The notes under the pieces are model-generated. The model was not told the origin of the DNA, searched no databases, and worked only from the letters and a program-made list of their open reading frames with translations. A stretch of DNA of 29,274 bases from positions 1 through 29,274 of the forward strand of contig NZ_CAKTVU010000021.1 in NCBI RefSeq assembly GCF_934630535.1. The letters are read 5' to 3'. The stretch comes from an uncultured Senegalimassilia sp. Its GTDB lineage: Bacteria > Actinomycetota > Coriobacteriia > Coriobacteriales > Eggerthellaceae. The translations under genes and the position numbers were made by a program. This document shows, piece after piece, positions 8,178-16,890 of this stretch. Every line of letters starts with the position of its first letter. Within the stretch, counting starts at the first letter, position 1.

Positions 8178-9692
8178 ATGGAGAATCAGAAGATGCTTGC
8201 AGGCAAAAAACACGCTCCCGAAAACTTGGGGCGCGTCCTCGTGCTGGGGCTGGGCAAGTCCGGCCACGATGCCGTGGATTACCTTATGGCGCAGCTCGGG
8301 TCGCGCGTGACCCAGCTGGCCGTGTTCGGCGGGCAGCCCAACGACGCCTCCGACGCCTACGCGCGCAAGGCCCGCGGCTGCGGCGCCATCGTGGAGTTCG
8401 GCGAGGGCGCGGTCGATCGCCTGGCCGAGGCCTGCGGCGGGCATTTCGAGCTGTGCATCGCAAGCCCGGGCATCTCCGAGTTTTCCGACCTGTACCGCTC
8501 GGCCGCTGCCGTCAGCGACGAGGTTATCAGCGAGGTCGAGCTCGCGTGGCGCGAGTCCGATGAATCCAGCACGTGGGTCGCCGTCACGGGCACCAACGGC
8601 AAAACCACCGTCACCGCTCTAACGAACCACCTGCTTCGCGCCGCGGGCATGGCAAGCTCCGCCGTCGGCAACATCGGCGACACGTGCATCTCCGCCGTGG
8701 CCGCCGGCAAAACCGACGTCTACGTGGCCGAGGTGTCGTCGTATCAGCTCGCATCCACGAAGCTGTTCGCGCCCAACGTGGCGGTGCTGCTCAACATCAC
8801 GCCCGACCATCTGCATTGGCACCATACGCTGGAAAACTACGCCGCTGCGAAGATGAAGGTGCTCGAAAACCTTTCCCAGGTCCCCGGCTCCGTTGCGGTC
8901 ATGGACGCTTCCAACGACGTCGTGCGCGCCGAGGTTCGCCGCCTGCGCGGTATCGCCGGCGGATGCGGCTTCGCCGTCGTGCCCATGGGCACGGCCGAAG
9001 GCCTGCAGGGCGACATGCGCGCCCGTTGCGGCTCCGACAACGCCGCGTTCATCAACGGCGAAGGCGTGCTCACCGTGGCCCTCAAGGGGCAAGAGCTCGC
9101 CCTCATCAACGCCGATAACCTGCTGATCAAGGGCGCGCACAACGCCGGCAATGCGCTTGCCGCCGCAGCGGCGGCCTTGGCTGCCGGCGCCTCCGATGAG
9201 GCCGTGTGCGAAGCGCTCGCCACGTTCAGCCCGCTCGAGCACCGCATCGAGCCCTGCGGCACCGTGCGCGGCGCCGAATGCTACAACGATTCGAAGGCCA
9301 CCAACGTCGATGCCACGCTCAAGGCGCTGGCGGCGTTCCCGCATACCCGTCCCATCGTGCTGCTCGGCGGCGACGACAAGGGCACCGATCTGGCCGACCT
9401 GGTCGCGGCCGCCCATGCCCACACGCGCGCCGTGGTGTGCTTCGGCGCGGCGGGCGCTCGCTTCGCCCAGGCGTTCGAGGAGCGCCGGGAGCAGGCACCG
9501 GAAGGTTTCCAGCTGCTCACGGCGAAGAACATGGAATCCGCGCTCGACGTCGCCCTCGAACAGGCAAAAGCCGGGGAAGTGGTGCTGCTTTCGCCCGCCT
9601 GCGCATCGTTCGATGAGTTCCACTCCTTCGAGGAGCGCGGCGAGGTCTTCAAGAAGCTCGTGGCCGATCACGCTGCCGAGCTTGGCGCGTAA
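8178..9692 (+). CDS. murD: UDP-MurNAc-L-alanine:D-glutamate ligase MurD
   Basis: MurD adds D-glutamate to UDP-MurNAc-L-alanine. The 504-aa product has an N-terminal Rossmann-like start (RVLVLGLGKSG), the P-loop GTNGKTTVT (138-146), the VAEVSSYQL segment, NITPDHLHWH, EHRIEPCG and YNDSKATN, which are MurD family blocks. It is somewhat longer than the common 440-460 aa, with the extra length spread through the central domain. It starts 3 bp after mraY and ends 11 bp before ftsW. Confidence 0.95.
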   Translation: MENQKMLAGKKHAPENLGRVLVLGLGKSGHDAVDYLMAQLGSRVTQLAVFGGQPNDASDAYARKARGCGAIVEFGEGAVDRLAEACGGHFELCIASPGISEFSDLYRSAAAVSDEVISEVELAWRESDESSTWVAVTGTNGKTTVTALTNHLLRAAGMASSAVGNIGDTCISAVAAGKTDVYVAEVSSYQLASTKLFAPNVAVLLNITPDHLHWHHTLENYAAAKMKVLENLSQVPGSVAVMDASNDVVRAEVRRLRGIAGGCGFAVVPMGTAEGLQGDMRARCGSDNAAFINGEGVLTVALKGQELALINADNLLIKGAHNAGNALAAAAAALAAGASDEAVCEALATFSPLEHRIEPCGTVRGAECYNDSKATNVDATLKALAAFPHTRPIVLLGGDDKGTDLADLVAAAHAHTRAVVCFGAAGARFAQAFEERREQAPEGFQLLTAKNMESALDVALEQAKAGEVVLLSPACASFDEFHSFEERGEVFKKLVADHAAELGA

Positions 9693-9703
9693 GGACGGTC
9701 TGC

Positions 9704-11083
9704 ATGGCTTCCGCGCGCAATAGGCGCTCCGATGCCGAGTCGGTCATCTGGCCCCAGGTGCTGCTTGTGGTGGCCGTGGTCGCCCTCACGCTCATCGGCT
9801 TCGTCATGATCTACTCGGCCTCGCAGGTCACCATCCTCTCCGAGGCCGCCACGAACTACTATGCCGACACCGAGGCGGGCCAGTACCTGCGCGATACCAT
9901 CTCGTATTCGGATTACATCGCGCAGCAAAACCCCTCGGCGAAGTTGATCAGCCAGTTCGTTTACTCCCTGGCGGGCATCATCATCGCCGTCGCAATCTGG
10001 TTCATGCTCCCGCGCTGCGGTTGGAAGAGCGCTATCGTCAAAGGCTATTGGGCGGTGTGCGTGGTGCTGCTCGCTATCACGTTCCTCTTCGGAGCCGCCG
10101 CTCTCGGCGCCCAGCGCTGGATCGTCATCGGCCCCTTTTCGCTGCAGCCCTCCGAGTTCGCCAAGATAGCCATCGTGCTCATGGCCGCCAACCTCATGGA
10201 CGACCTCAACGAAGGCGCCGAGTTCAAAGCCACCATGATCAGGGCGGCCATATATGTGGTCGCTCCCACGTTGTTCCTGCTGTTCACGCAATCGGACCTG
10301 GGAACCACCATCATCATCTTCGTGGGCGTGTACGCGGTGCTATGGTTCGGCGGCGCCCCCGCGAAGCTCATGCTCGCCATCGCCGGCGCGGCCGTCGTCG
10401 CCATCATCGCCATCGTCTTGTTCGGCTCGGGCTATCGCCAGGACCGTTTCGTGGTGTACAACCCTTGGAATGATGGCGATGGCGGCAGGGGCAACGGCTA
10501 TCAGACCATCCACTCCTTCTACGCGTTCGCCGAAGGGGGCCTGTTCGGCGTGGGCCTGGGCAATTCCAGCGAGAAGTACGACTACCTTCCCGAATCCGAG
10601 ACCGACTTCGTGTTCTCCATCATCGGCGAGGAGTTCGGCATGCTCGGCGCCCTTGTGGTCATCGCGTTGTTCTGCTGCATCCTGTTCGCCGGCATGCGCA
10701 TCGCCCGCGCGGCGGCCACGCCCAACGAGCGCATCGTGGCGGGCAGCGTAACCATCATGCTCGTGTTCCAGGCGTTTCTGAACATGGGCTGCGTCATCGG
10801 CCTCGTGCCCACCACGGGCAAGCCCCTGCCGTTCGTGTCCGCAGGCGGCTCGTCGCTGATCGCGTCGCTCATGATGGTCGGCATCATCCTGGCGGTTTCG
10901 CGAAACGCCGATGCCACCACCGTCTACGATCGACGTCGCGCGAACCTGCGCGTCGTGCGTGCGGTCGACGACGACGCCCGCGACTCCCGCGACGTCCCGC
11001 GCGGCCGCGGCAGGGCCGATTCGCGCACGCGCGCCCCGCAAGGCGCGCGGCGCCGTCAAACGCATTCTTCATCCCGGAGGTGA
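9704..11083 (+). CDS. ftsW: SEDS peptidoglycan glycosyltransferase FtsW
   Basis: FtsW polymerises lipid II glycan strands at the septum and acts with the FtsI-type PBP encoded upstream. The 459-aa product is polytopic. SEDS-family blocks include LGAQRWIVIGPFSLQPSEFAK, the QSDLGTTIII segment, SETDFVFSIIGEEFGMLG and a C-terminal TGKPLPFVSAGGSSL. The last 50 or so residues form a highly basic cytoplasmic tail rich in Arg, Asp and Ser. FtsW rather than RodA is chosen from the position between murD and murG. Its TGA ends 4 bp before the murG start. Confidence 0.95.
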   Translation: MASARNRRSDAESVIWPQVLLVVAVVALTLIGFVMIYSASQVTILSEAATNYYADTEAGQYLRDTISYSDYIAQQNPSAKLISQFVYSLAGIIIAVAIWFMLPRCGWKSAIVKGYWAVCVVLLAITFLFGAAALGAQRWIVIGPFSLQPSEFAKIAIVLMAANLMDDLNEGAEFKATMIRAAIYVVAPTLFLLFTQSDLGTTIIIFVGVYAVLWFGGAPAKLMLAIAGAAVVAIIAIVLFGSGYRQDRFVVYNPWNDGDGGRGNGYQTIHSFYAFAEGGLFGVGLGNSSEKYDYLPESETDFVFSIIGEEFGMLGALVVIALFCCILFAGMRIARAAATPNERIVAGSVTIMLVFQAFLNMGCVIGLVPTTGKPLPFVSAGGSSLIASLMMVGIILAVSRNADATTVYDRRRANLRVVRAVDDDARDSRDVPRGRGRADSRTRAPQGARRRQTHSSSRR

Positions 11084-11087
11084 CATC

Positions 11088-12197
11088 ATGCGCATAGTCC
11101 TTTCCGGCGGCGGTACCGCCGGCCATATCAATCCGGCCCTCGCGCTTGCCGACGTGTTGCGCGAGCGCGGGCATGAGGTGCTGTTCGCCGGCACGCCCGG
11201 CGGCATCGAGTCGCGCCTCGTCCCCGCGGCGGGCATCCCGTACCAGGCCTTCGAGGCCGCCGGCTTCAACCGCAACCATCCGCTCACGCTGCCGAAGGCC
11301 ATCATGAAGATCCAGCGCTCCACGAAGCTGGCGCGCAAATGGTTCACCGAGGTCCATCCCGACTGCGTGGTGGGCTTCGGCGGCTACGTCTGCATCCCGG
11401 TCGCCCGCGCCGCCGAGCAGCGCGGCATCCCCGTGGTGGTCCACGAGCAGAACTCGGTCATGGGCATGGCGAACAAGTACCTGGCCCGTCAAGCCCGCGC
11501 CGTGTGCCTGACCTACGAGCATGCCGCTCAAGCGCTTTCCGACAAAAGCAAGGTGGTGCTCACCGGCAATCCCGTGCGCGCAAGCGTGTTCGCCGCAACG
11601 CGCGCCGAGGGCCGTGCCGCGTTCGACGTCCCCGAGGATGCGCGCATGTTGCTCGTCACCGGAGGAAGCCTGGGCGCACGCCATCTCAACGCGGCCATCG
11701 TGCAGCGCAAGGACATGCTGCTTAGCTATCCCGATCTGCATATCGTGCACGTCACGGGCCCCAAGGAGCTCGACAGCGTCGCCGAGCAGCTTTCCCTGAC
11801 CGACGAGCAGGCCAAGCGTTGGCACCTCATGGGCTACACCGACCAGATGGGCCTTGCCATGGCCGCCGCCGACGCCATCGTCAGCCGCGCGGGCGCCACG
11901 TCGCTCGCCGAGATCTCGGCGCGTCATATCCCGGCGCTGCTCGTGCCGTTCCCGTACGCCACCGAGGACCATCAAACCATGAACGCGCGCGCATGCGTCG
12001 AGGCCGGCGCGGCGTTCCTCGTCGCCGACGCCGACGTCGAGGGTGGGCAGTTCACCGACTACCTCAAAACCCTCATCGAGGACGAAGGCGCCCGTCAGCG
12101 CATGTCGGATGCCGCGGCCGCCGCGAAGACCCGCGATGCGGCGGGGCTGCTCGCTGATGTAGTCCTTAAGGCGTGCGAATCCAAGTCGGCGCAATAG
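11088..12197 (+). CDS. murG: Lipid II-forming GlcNAc transferase MurG
   Basis: MurG is a peripheral membrane GT-B glycosyltransferase that adds GlcNAc to lipid I. The 369-aa product starts MRIVLSGGGTAGHINPALA, the conserved first glycine-rich loop, and has HEQNSVMGMANKYLA and the GGSLGARHLN and RAGATSLAEIS blocks of the UDP-GlcNAc domain. The frame stays open upstream to 10911, but that part overlaps ftsW. The ATG at 11088 is preferred because CCCGGAGGTGA lies just before it and the product then begins at the conserved family N-terminus. Confidence 0.95.
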   Translation: MRIVLSGGGTAGHINPALALADVLRERGHEVLFAGTPGGIESRLVPAAGIPYQAFEAAGFNRNHPLTLPKAIMKIQRSTKLARKWFTEVHPDCVVGFGGYVCIPVARAAEQRGIPVVVHEQNSVMGMANKYLARQARAVCLTYEHAAQALSDKSKVVLTGNPVRASVFAATRAEGRAAFDVPEDARMLLVTGGSLGARHLNAAIVQRKDMLLSYPDLHIVHVTGPKELDSVAEQLSLTDEQAKRWHLMGYTDQMGLAMAAADAIVSRAGATSLAEISARHIPALLVPFPYATEDHQTMNARACVEAGAAFLVADADVEGGQFTDYLKTLIEDEGARQRMSDAAAAAKTRDAAGLLADVVLKACESKSAQ

Positions 12198-12199
12198 GG

Positions 12200-12205
12200 T
12201 AAAAT
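12200..12205 (+). promoter_or_regulatory. -10-like box upstream of murC
   Basis: TAAAAT sits in the ten-base string GTAAAATAAT that is also found at the ftsZ promoter (15678-15687). No good -35 box is seen at 16-18 bp upstream. If active, its transcript would run through the two hairpins at 12224-12265 before reaching murC. Confidence 0.4.
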
Positions 12206-12223
12206 AATAGAGTTTGAGCAAGC

Positions 12224-12268
12224 ACGGGCGGCCTTTGCGCCGCCCGTTTCCCGGGTGCGCCCGGGTTT
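12224..12268 (+). terminator. Double hairpin between murG and murC
   Basis: A perfect 9-bp stem (ACGGGCGGC 12224-12232, GCCGCCCGT 12239-12247, loop 6 nt) is followed by TTT only. A second stem (CCCGGG 12250-12255 and 12260-12265, loop TGCG) is followed by TTT. The T tracts are short, so this may be a partial terminator, an attenuator in a murC leader, or an RNA-processing or stability structure at the murG 3' end. Confidence 0.5.
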
Positions 12269-12328
12269 CACATCATCGCGCCGCAAGCATCTAAGGCTTC
12301 GGCGCATAGGCTTCAGGAGGCAGGCAAC

Positions 12329-13732
12329 ATGAGCGAAGAGCGCATCAAGCAGGTGCACTTCATCGGCGTCGGCGGCGTGGGCATGAGCGGCATCGCCCGC
12401 GTGGCCCACGACCAGGGCATGCAGGTGTCGGGCTCCGATATCAAGGAAAGCCGCTACACCAAGCAGCTGCGCGAGGCCGGCATCACCGTGTTCATCGGCC
12501 AGAAGGCGGAAAACATCCCCGAGGGCGACCCGGTCGTCGTCATCTCCACGGCCATCCTCGAGAACAACCCCGAGCTCATCGAGGCGCGTCGTCGCGGCCT
12601 TGAGATCTGGCATCGCGCCCAGATGCTCGCGCATCTCGGCGTGGGCCTGGACACGCTCGCCGTGGCCGGCACGCACGGCAAGACCACCACGTCGTCCATG
12701 CTCGCCAGCGCGCTCGACGCGCTCGGCGCCGACCCCACCTTCCTCATCGGCGGCATCGTGCGCGCCTACGGCACCAACGCCCATTCCGGCACCGGCGCCC
12801 ATTACGTGGTCGAGGCCGACGAGTCGGACAAGTCCTTCACGTACCTCTCGCCTAAGGCGGTGCTTGTCACCAACATCGAGGCCGATCACCTTGACCATTA
12901 CAAGGACCTCGACGAGATCTACGACAAGTTCCACGACTTCATGGGCCTCGTTCCCGAAGACGGCGTCATCGTGGCGTGCGGCGAAGAGCCCCATGTGGTC
13001 GAGATCGCCCGTTCCGAGGGCCGTCGTATGTACACGTATGGCTTCAACGAGGGTTGCGACGTGCGCATCACCTCCTACGAGCCCCACGGCATCGGCAGCC
13101 GCTATACGGCCGTCATGCCCGACGGCACGCAGGTCGAAGGAACCATCAAGCAGAACCCGGGCCGTCACAACGTCCTGAACGCCACAGGCGTGATCACGCT
13201 GCTGTGGGCGCTCGGTTTCGATGCAGCGAAGGTTGCTCAGGCGCTTTCGGGCTTCGCCGGCGTCCGCCGTCGCTTCGATCTGGTCGGCGAAGTGGACGGC
13301 GTCACCGTCGTCGACGATTACGCGCATCATCCCACCGAAATCGCCGCCACCATCTCCGCGGCAGCGGGCCTTGGCTACAAGCACGTCCACGTGCTTTTCC
13401 AGCCGCATCGCTATTCCCGTGCGCCCCTGTTCACCCAGGTGCTCCACGACGAGTTCGGCGCCGCCTTCGACAAGGCCGACAGCGTCACGTTCATGGACGT
13501 GTACCCGGCAGGCGAGGCACCGGTGCCCGGCGTCTCCGGCAAGACGTTCCTCAACGTCGTGCTCGAGCACGAAGGCCATCCCCAGGCGGATTTCGTGGCC
13601 CATCGCGTCGACGTCGTCCCGCATCTTATGGAAAAGCTTCAGCAGGGCGATCTGGTCATCACCATGGGCGCCGGCGATGTCACGGCCATGGGTCCGCAGA
13701 TCATCGACGCGCTCCTCAAGGCGCGAGGCTAG
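12329..13732 (+). CDS. murC: UDP-MurNAc:L-alanine ligase MurC
   Basis: MurC attaches the first stem residue, L-alanine, to UDP-MurNAc. The 467-aa product begins with the UDP-binding fold (VHFIGVGGVGMSGIA), has the P-loop GTHGKTTT (114-121), the EADESDKSF block, ADHLDHY, and the C-terminal DDYAHHPTEI and QPHRYSR motifs that mark MurC. Length is typical. The ATG follows CAGGAGGCAGGCAAC. The gene is preceded by a 131-bp gap, the longest so far in the cluster, and ends 6 bp before murB. Confidence 0.96.
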   Translation: MSEERIKQVHFIGVGGVGMSGIARVAHDQGMQVSGSDIKESRYTKQLREAGITVFIGQKAENIPEGDPVVVISTAILENNPELIEARRRGLEIWHRAQMLAHLGVGLDTLAVAGTHGKTTTSSMLASALDALGADPTFLIGGIVRAYGTNAHSGTGAHYVVEADESDKSFTYLSPKAVLVTNIEADHLDHYKDLDEIYDKFHDFMGLVPEDGVIVACGEEPHVVEIARSEGRRMYTYGFNEGCDVRITSYEPHGIGSRYTAVMPDGTQVEGTIKQNPGRHNVLNATGVITLLWALGFDAAKVAQALSGFAGVRRRFDLVGEVDGVTVVDDYAHHPTEIAATISAAAGLGYKHVHVLFQPHRYSRAPLFTQVLHDEFGAAFDKADSVTFMDVYPAGEAPVPGVSGKTFLNVVLEHEGHPQADFVAHRVDVVPHLMEKLQQGDLVITMGAGDVTAMGPQIIDALLKARG

Positions 13733-13738
13733 GCAGCC

Positions 13739-14668
13739 ATGAGCGCGCGTCACGCATGCTCGCCGCTTGAGGCGCTGCTCGTCGATAGCGCCTTCGATGC
13801 CGACGTCTATCCCGACGAACCCATGCGCCGCCATACCATGTACCGCATCGGCGGACCTGCGCGCTTCTATGTGCAGGTCGGATCCATCGGCGCGCTCAAG
13901 CGTCTGGTGGGCGCCTGTCAAGAATGCTGCGTCCCGTGGGTGGCGGTCGGCCGCGGCTCGAACCTGCTCGTCTCCGACGAGGGGTTCCCGGGTGTCGTCA
14001 TCGCCCTCGGGCGCGATTTCCGCGCCTGCCGCTTCGACGAGGAAACCTGCAGTTTCATCGTGGGTGCGGGGGTGCCGCTGTCAAGCGTCGTGCAGGAGGC
14101 GTTTCGCCGCAGCCTCTCGGGTCTGGAGTTCGCGGTCGGCACGCCGGGTACCGTCGGCGGAGCCGTGCGCATGAACGCCGGCACCCGCGAGCAGGGGATA
14201 GCGGACAGGGTGGTCTCGGTCACCACGTTGTCGCCGCAGGCGGGGCTCGTGCGCCGCGAGGCGGCGGATATCCGTTGGGGTTACCGCTCCAGCTCGTTTG
14301 CCCCCGACGAGGTCATCGTCGAGTGCGAGCTTGCGGTCAAGCCCGCCGATCCTTATCTGCTGCGCGGCAAAATGGAGGCGGCGCACACCCGTCGCAAGAA
14401 GACGCAGCCGCTTACGCTGCCAAGCTGCGGCAGCGTGTTCAAGAACCCCGAAGGCTACTCTGCGGGCCAGCTCATCGAGCAGGCGGGGCTCAAAGGGGCG
14501 CGCGCGGGCGGCGCGCAGATATCCGAGGTTCACGCGAACTTCATCGTGAACAGGGATAATGCAACCGCTCAGGACGTGTTGGAACTCATTAACATGGCAA
14601 GGTCGAAGGTATACGAGGCGTATGGCATCGAATTACAACCGGAAGTCCGCTTCCTCGGGTTCGCATAG
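13739..14668 (+). CDS. murB: UDP-N-acetylenolpyruvoylglucosamine reductase MurB
   Basis: MurB is an FAD enzyme that reduces UDP-GlcNAc-enolpyruvate to UDP-MurNAc with NADPH. The 309-aa product has the FAD-domain blocks RHTMYRIGGPA, GRGSNLLVSDEG and GTPGTVGGAVRMNAG, then SCGSVFKNP with the likely proton-donor Ser232, and a C-terminal PEVRFLGF with the likely catalytic Glu302. The downstream GYSAGQLIEQAGLKG points to the short (type II) MurB class. The last 47 bp overlap the start of ftsQ in another frame. Confidence 0.95.
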   Translation: MSARHACSPLEALLVDSAFDADVYPDEPMRRHTMYRIGGPARFYVQVGSIGALKRLVGACQECCVPWVAVGRGSNLLVSDEGFPGVVIALGRDFRACRFDEETCSFIVGAGVPLSSVVQEAFRRSLSGLEFAVGTPGTVGGAVRMNAGTREQGIADRVVSVTTLSPQAGLVRREAADIRWGYRSSSFAPDEVIVECELAVKPADPYLLRGKMEAAHTRRKKTQPLTLPSCGSVFKNPEGYSAGQLIEQAGLKGARAGGAQISEVHANFIVNRDNATAQDVLELINMARSKVYEAYGIELQPEVRFLGFA

Positions 14669-15581
14669 GCGCCCTCAGGCGCCCCGCGGCGGGTCGCGTC
14701 CTCCGCGCGCCTCGCAGCGCCCATACGGCCCGGTGCCCGGCTCGCGGCTCACATCGGTGCGCGTAGGGGACCTTCCTCAAACCGACCACGGATCGCGGGC
14801 GCGGCATACCTACCGGCGCTATCTGGTGCGCCTCGGGGCGCTCGCCGCTGCCATAGCGGCGCTCGCCATCGCGGCGGTCATCGTGTACAACTCCAGCCTG
14901 TTCACCATCGAGAGCGTCTCGGTTTCGGGCGCCGAGCATCTCACGGCCTCCGACATGCAGCAGCTTGCCGGCGTGCCGGCAGGCACCACGCTTCTGCGCG
15001 TAGATGCCGCCGGCATCAAGGAGAACCTGAAGAAAGACGCTTGGGTCGCGGATGCGAAGGTCAAGCGGGCGTTTCCCAACACGCTGCAGATCGACATCAC
15101 CGAGCGTACCATCACGGCGGTGGTCGAGGTCCCCAACGAGAACGCGCAGAACTCCACGCAGTGGGCCATCGCCTCGGACGGCATGTGGCTCATGCCCATC
15201 CCCGATCGCGATTCCGAGGCGGGGCGCCGCACCAATTCGAAGGTCTACGAGGACGCCGAGTCGGTGCTGCACATCACCGACGTGCCCTACGGAACCAAGC
15301 CCACGGTCGGCTCGTACTGCACCGACGCCAACGTGAACAACGCGCTCGCCATCGTGGCCGGCATGACCACCGAGCTCGCCGATCGGGTCACCTCGGTGAA
15401 GGCCACCGAAACAGCGTCTACCACGCTCACCATCAAAGACGGCCCCGACATCGTCTTCGGCACGGCGGACAACATCCGCGAGAAGGAGAGGGTCTGCCTG
15501 CAGATCATGAAGGAGCATCCCGAGGGCGTCACGTACATCAACGTGCGCACGCCCGATAGGCCGACCTGGCGATCGTTATAG
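14622..15581 (+). CDS. ftsQ: Cell division protein FtsQ/DivIB
   Basis: FtsQ is a bitopic divisome scaffold that binds FtsL/DivIC partners outside the membrane. The 319-aa product has a basic, serine-, proline- and arginine-rich cytoplasmic tail (1-67), one membrane segment (about 71-88), and a POTRA-type domain starting at FTIESVSVSGAEHLTASDM, followed by the FtsQ/DivIB C-terminal region. The frame is open further upstream, but the ATG at 14622 gives the expected topology and lies inside the murB 3' end, so the two genes overlap by 47 bp and are probably coupled. A terminator follows directly. Confidence 0.88.
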   Translation: MASNYNRKSASSGSHRRPQAPRGGSRPPRASQRPYGPVPGSRLTSVRVGDLPQTDHGSRARHTYRRYLVRLGALAAAIAALAIAAVIVYNSSLFTIESVSVSGAEHLTASDMQQLAGVPAGTTLLRVDAAGIKENLKKDAWVADAKVKRAFPNTLQIDITERTITAVVEVPNENAQNSTQWAIASDGMWLMPIPDRDSEAGRRTNSKVYEDAESVLHITDVPYGTKPTVGSYCTDANVNNALAIVAGMTTELADRVTSVKATETASTTLTIKDGPDIVFGTADNIREKERVCLQIMKEHPEGVTYINVRTPDRPTWRSL

Positions 15582-15588
15582 CCCCAAG

Positions 15589-15620
15589 CGGCCCGTGCGC
15601 GCAGGCGTGCGGGCCGTTTT
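15589..15620 (+). terminator. Intrinsic terminator after ftsQ
   Basis: A 12-bp stem with two internal G-U pairs (CGGCCCGTGCGC, loop GCAG, GCGTGCGGGCCG) is followed by TTTT at 15617-15620. It starts 8 bp after the ftsQ stop and separates the mur/fts operon from ftsZ. Confidence 0.8.
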
Positions 15621-15656
15621 GATATGTGCATGTGGTTGCCGTTGGGTGGCGAAGCG

Positions 15657-15684
15657 TTGCAAACCCACCCTCTTTGTGTAAAAT
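15657..15684 (+). promoter_or_regulatory. ftsZ promoter
   Basis: TTGCAA (15657-15662) and TAAAAT (15679-15684) are separated by 16 bp, directly downstream of the ftsQ terminator and about 70 bp before the ftsZ start. This gives ftsZ its own transcription unit. Confidence 0.65.
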
Positions 15685-15756
15685 AATCCCACGTGAATAC
15701 AACCACGAGTGTGTGAAACGCAGCTCAAAGCAAGCGTAATAGTGTGGAGGAATACA

Positions 15757-16878
15757 ATGCCAAACAATTCGGGCGAGCATCTGGCGGTCATCAAGGTCGT
15801 CGGCGTCGGCGGCGGCGGCACCAATGCCGTGAACCGCATGGTCGAGGCGGGCGTCAAGGGCGTGGAGTTCATTGCCGTCAACACCGACCGTCAGGCCCTT
15901 CTGATGTCGGATGCCGATAAGACCATCCACATCGGCGAGGAGCTCACGCGCGGCCTGGGCGCCGGCGCGAACCCCGAGGTCGGCTGCCAGGCCGCCGAGG
16001 AGTCCCGTGCGGAGATCCGCGAGGCGCTGGCCGAGGCCGACATGGTCTTCGTCACCGCAGGCGAGGGCGGTGGCACCGGCACCGGCGCCGCTCCCATCAT
16101 CGCCGAGATCGCCCGTGAGGAAATCGGCGCGCTGACGGTGGGCATCGTCACCAAGCCGTTCTCCTTCGAGGGCCGCACCCGCCGCAACCAGGCGGAGCAG
16201 GGCATCGATCTGCTGTCCCAGAAGGTGGACACGCTCATCGTCATCCCCAACGACCGTCTGCTCGAGATCGTCGATAAGAAAACCAGCATGCTCGACGCGT
16301 TCCGCATCGCCGACGACACGCTGCGCCAGGGCATCCAGGGCGTTACCGACCTGATCACCATCCCGGGCCTGATCAACCTCGACTTCGCCGACATCCGCAC
16401 CGTCATGAAGGACGCCGGCACCGCTATGATGGGCATCGGCCTGTCCTCCGGCGAGAACCGCGCGCTTGATGCCGCGCAGCAGGCTACCAACTCCGCGCTG
16501 CTCGAGGCTTCCATCGCCGGCGCCTCCCGCGTGCTGTTCTCCATCTCCGGCGGTCCCGACCTCACGCTCACCGAGGTCGACGAGGCGGCCCGCACCGTCG
16601 AGGCCTGCGCCGACGAGAACGCCAACATCATCTACGGCCAGATCATCGACGAGAGCATGGGCGACAGCGTGCGCATCACCGTCATCGCAACCGGCTTCAA
16701 GGTCAATGCGCCCCAGCAGTCCGCTATGGACTTCAACCGCAAGGACCTGTTCGCCTCCACGGCGGCCCCCGAGCCGGCTCCGACGCCTCAGCCGTCCACG
16801 TATTCCACGCTCACCAGCACGCCTGGCCGCTTCGCCGATGAGGATTACATTCCCGATTTTCTGAAGCGTCAGCGCTAA
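15757..16878 (+). CDS. ftsZ: Cell division protein FtsZ
   Basis: FtsZ is the tubulin-like GTPase that polymerises into the Z ring. The 373-aa product has the nucleotide-binding start VVGVGGGGTNAVNRM, the tubulin signature GGGTGTG (104-110), and the T7 synergy-loop region (NLDFADIRTVMKDAGTAMMG) that completes the GTPase site of the next subunit. A short linker leads to the C-terminal peptide YIPDFLKRQR, which binds SepF and other partners. The frame is open to 15709, but the ATG at 15757 has TGGAGGAATACA just upstream and begins a normal FtsZ. No ftsA is present, so SepF is the likely membrane tether. Confidence 0.98.
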   Translation: MPNNSGEHLAVIKVVGVGGGGTNAVNRMVEAGVKGVEFIAVNTDRQALLMSDADKTIHIGEELTRGLGAGANPEVGCQAAEESRAEIREALAEADMVFVTAGEGGGTGTGAAPIIAEIAREEIGALTVGIVTKPFSFEGRTRRNQAEQGIDLLSQKVDTLIVIPNDRLLEIVDKKTSMLDAFRIADDTLRQGIQGVTDLITIPGLINLDFADIRTVMKDAGTAMMGIGLSSGENRALDAAQQATNSALLEASIAGASRVLFSISGGPDLTLTEVDEAARTVEACADENANIIYGQIIDESMGDSVRITVIATGFKVNAPQQSAMDFNRKDLFASTAAPEPAPTPQPSTYSTLTSTPGRFADEDYIPDFLKRQR

Positions 16879-16890
16879 GGAGTCATAGCT

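Noticed and set aside
15582..15756. A missing or degraded ftsA between ftsQ and ftsZ
   Set aside because: The gap is 175 bp and filled by a terminator, promoter and leader; absence of ftsA with sepF present is normal for actinobacteria.
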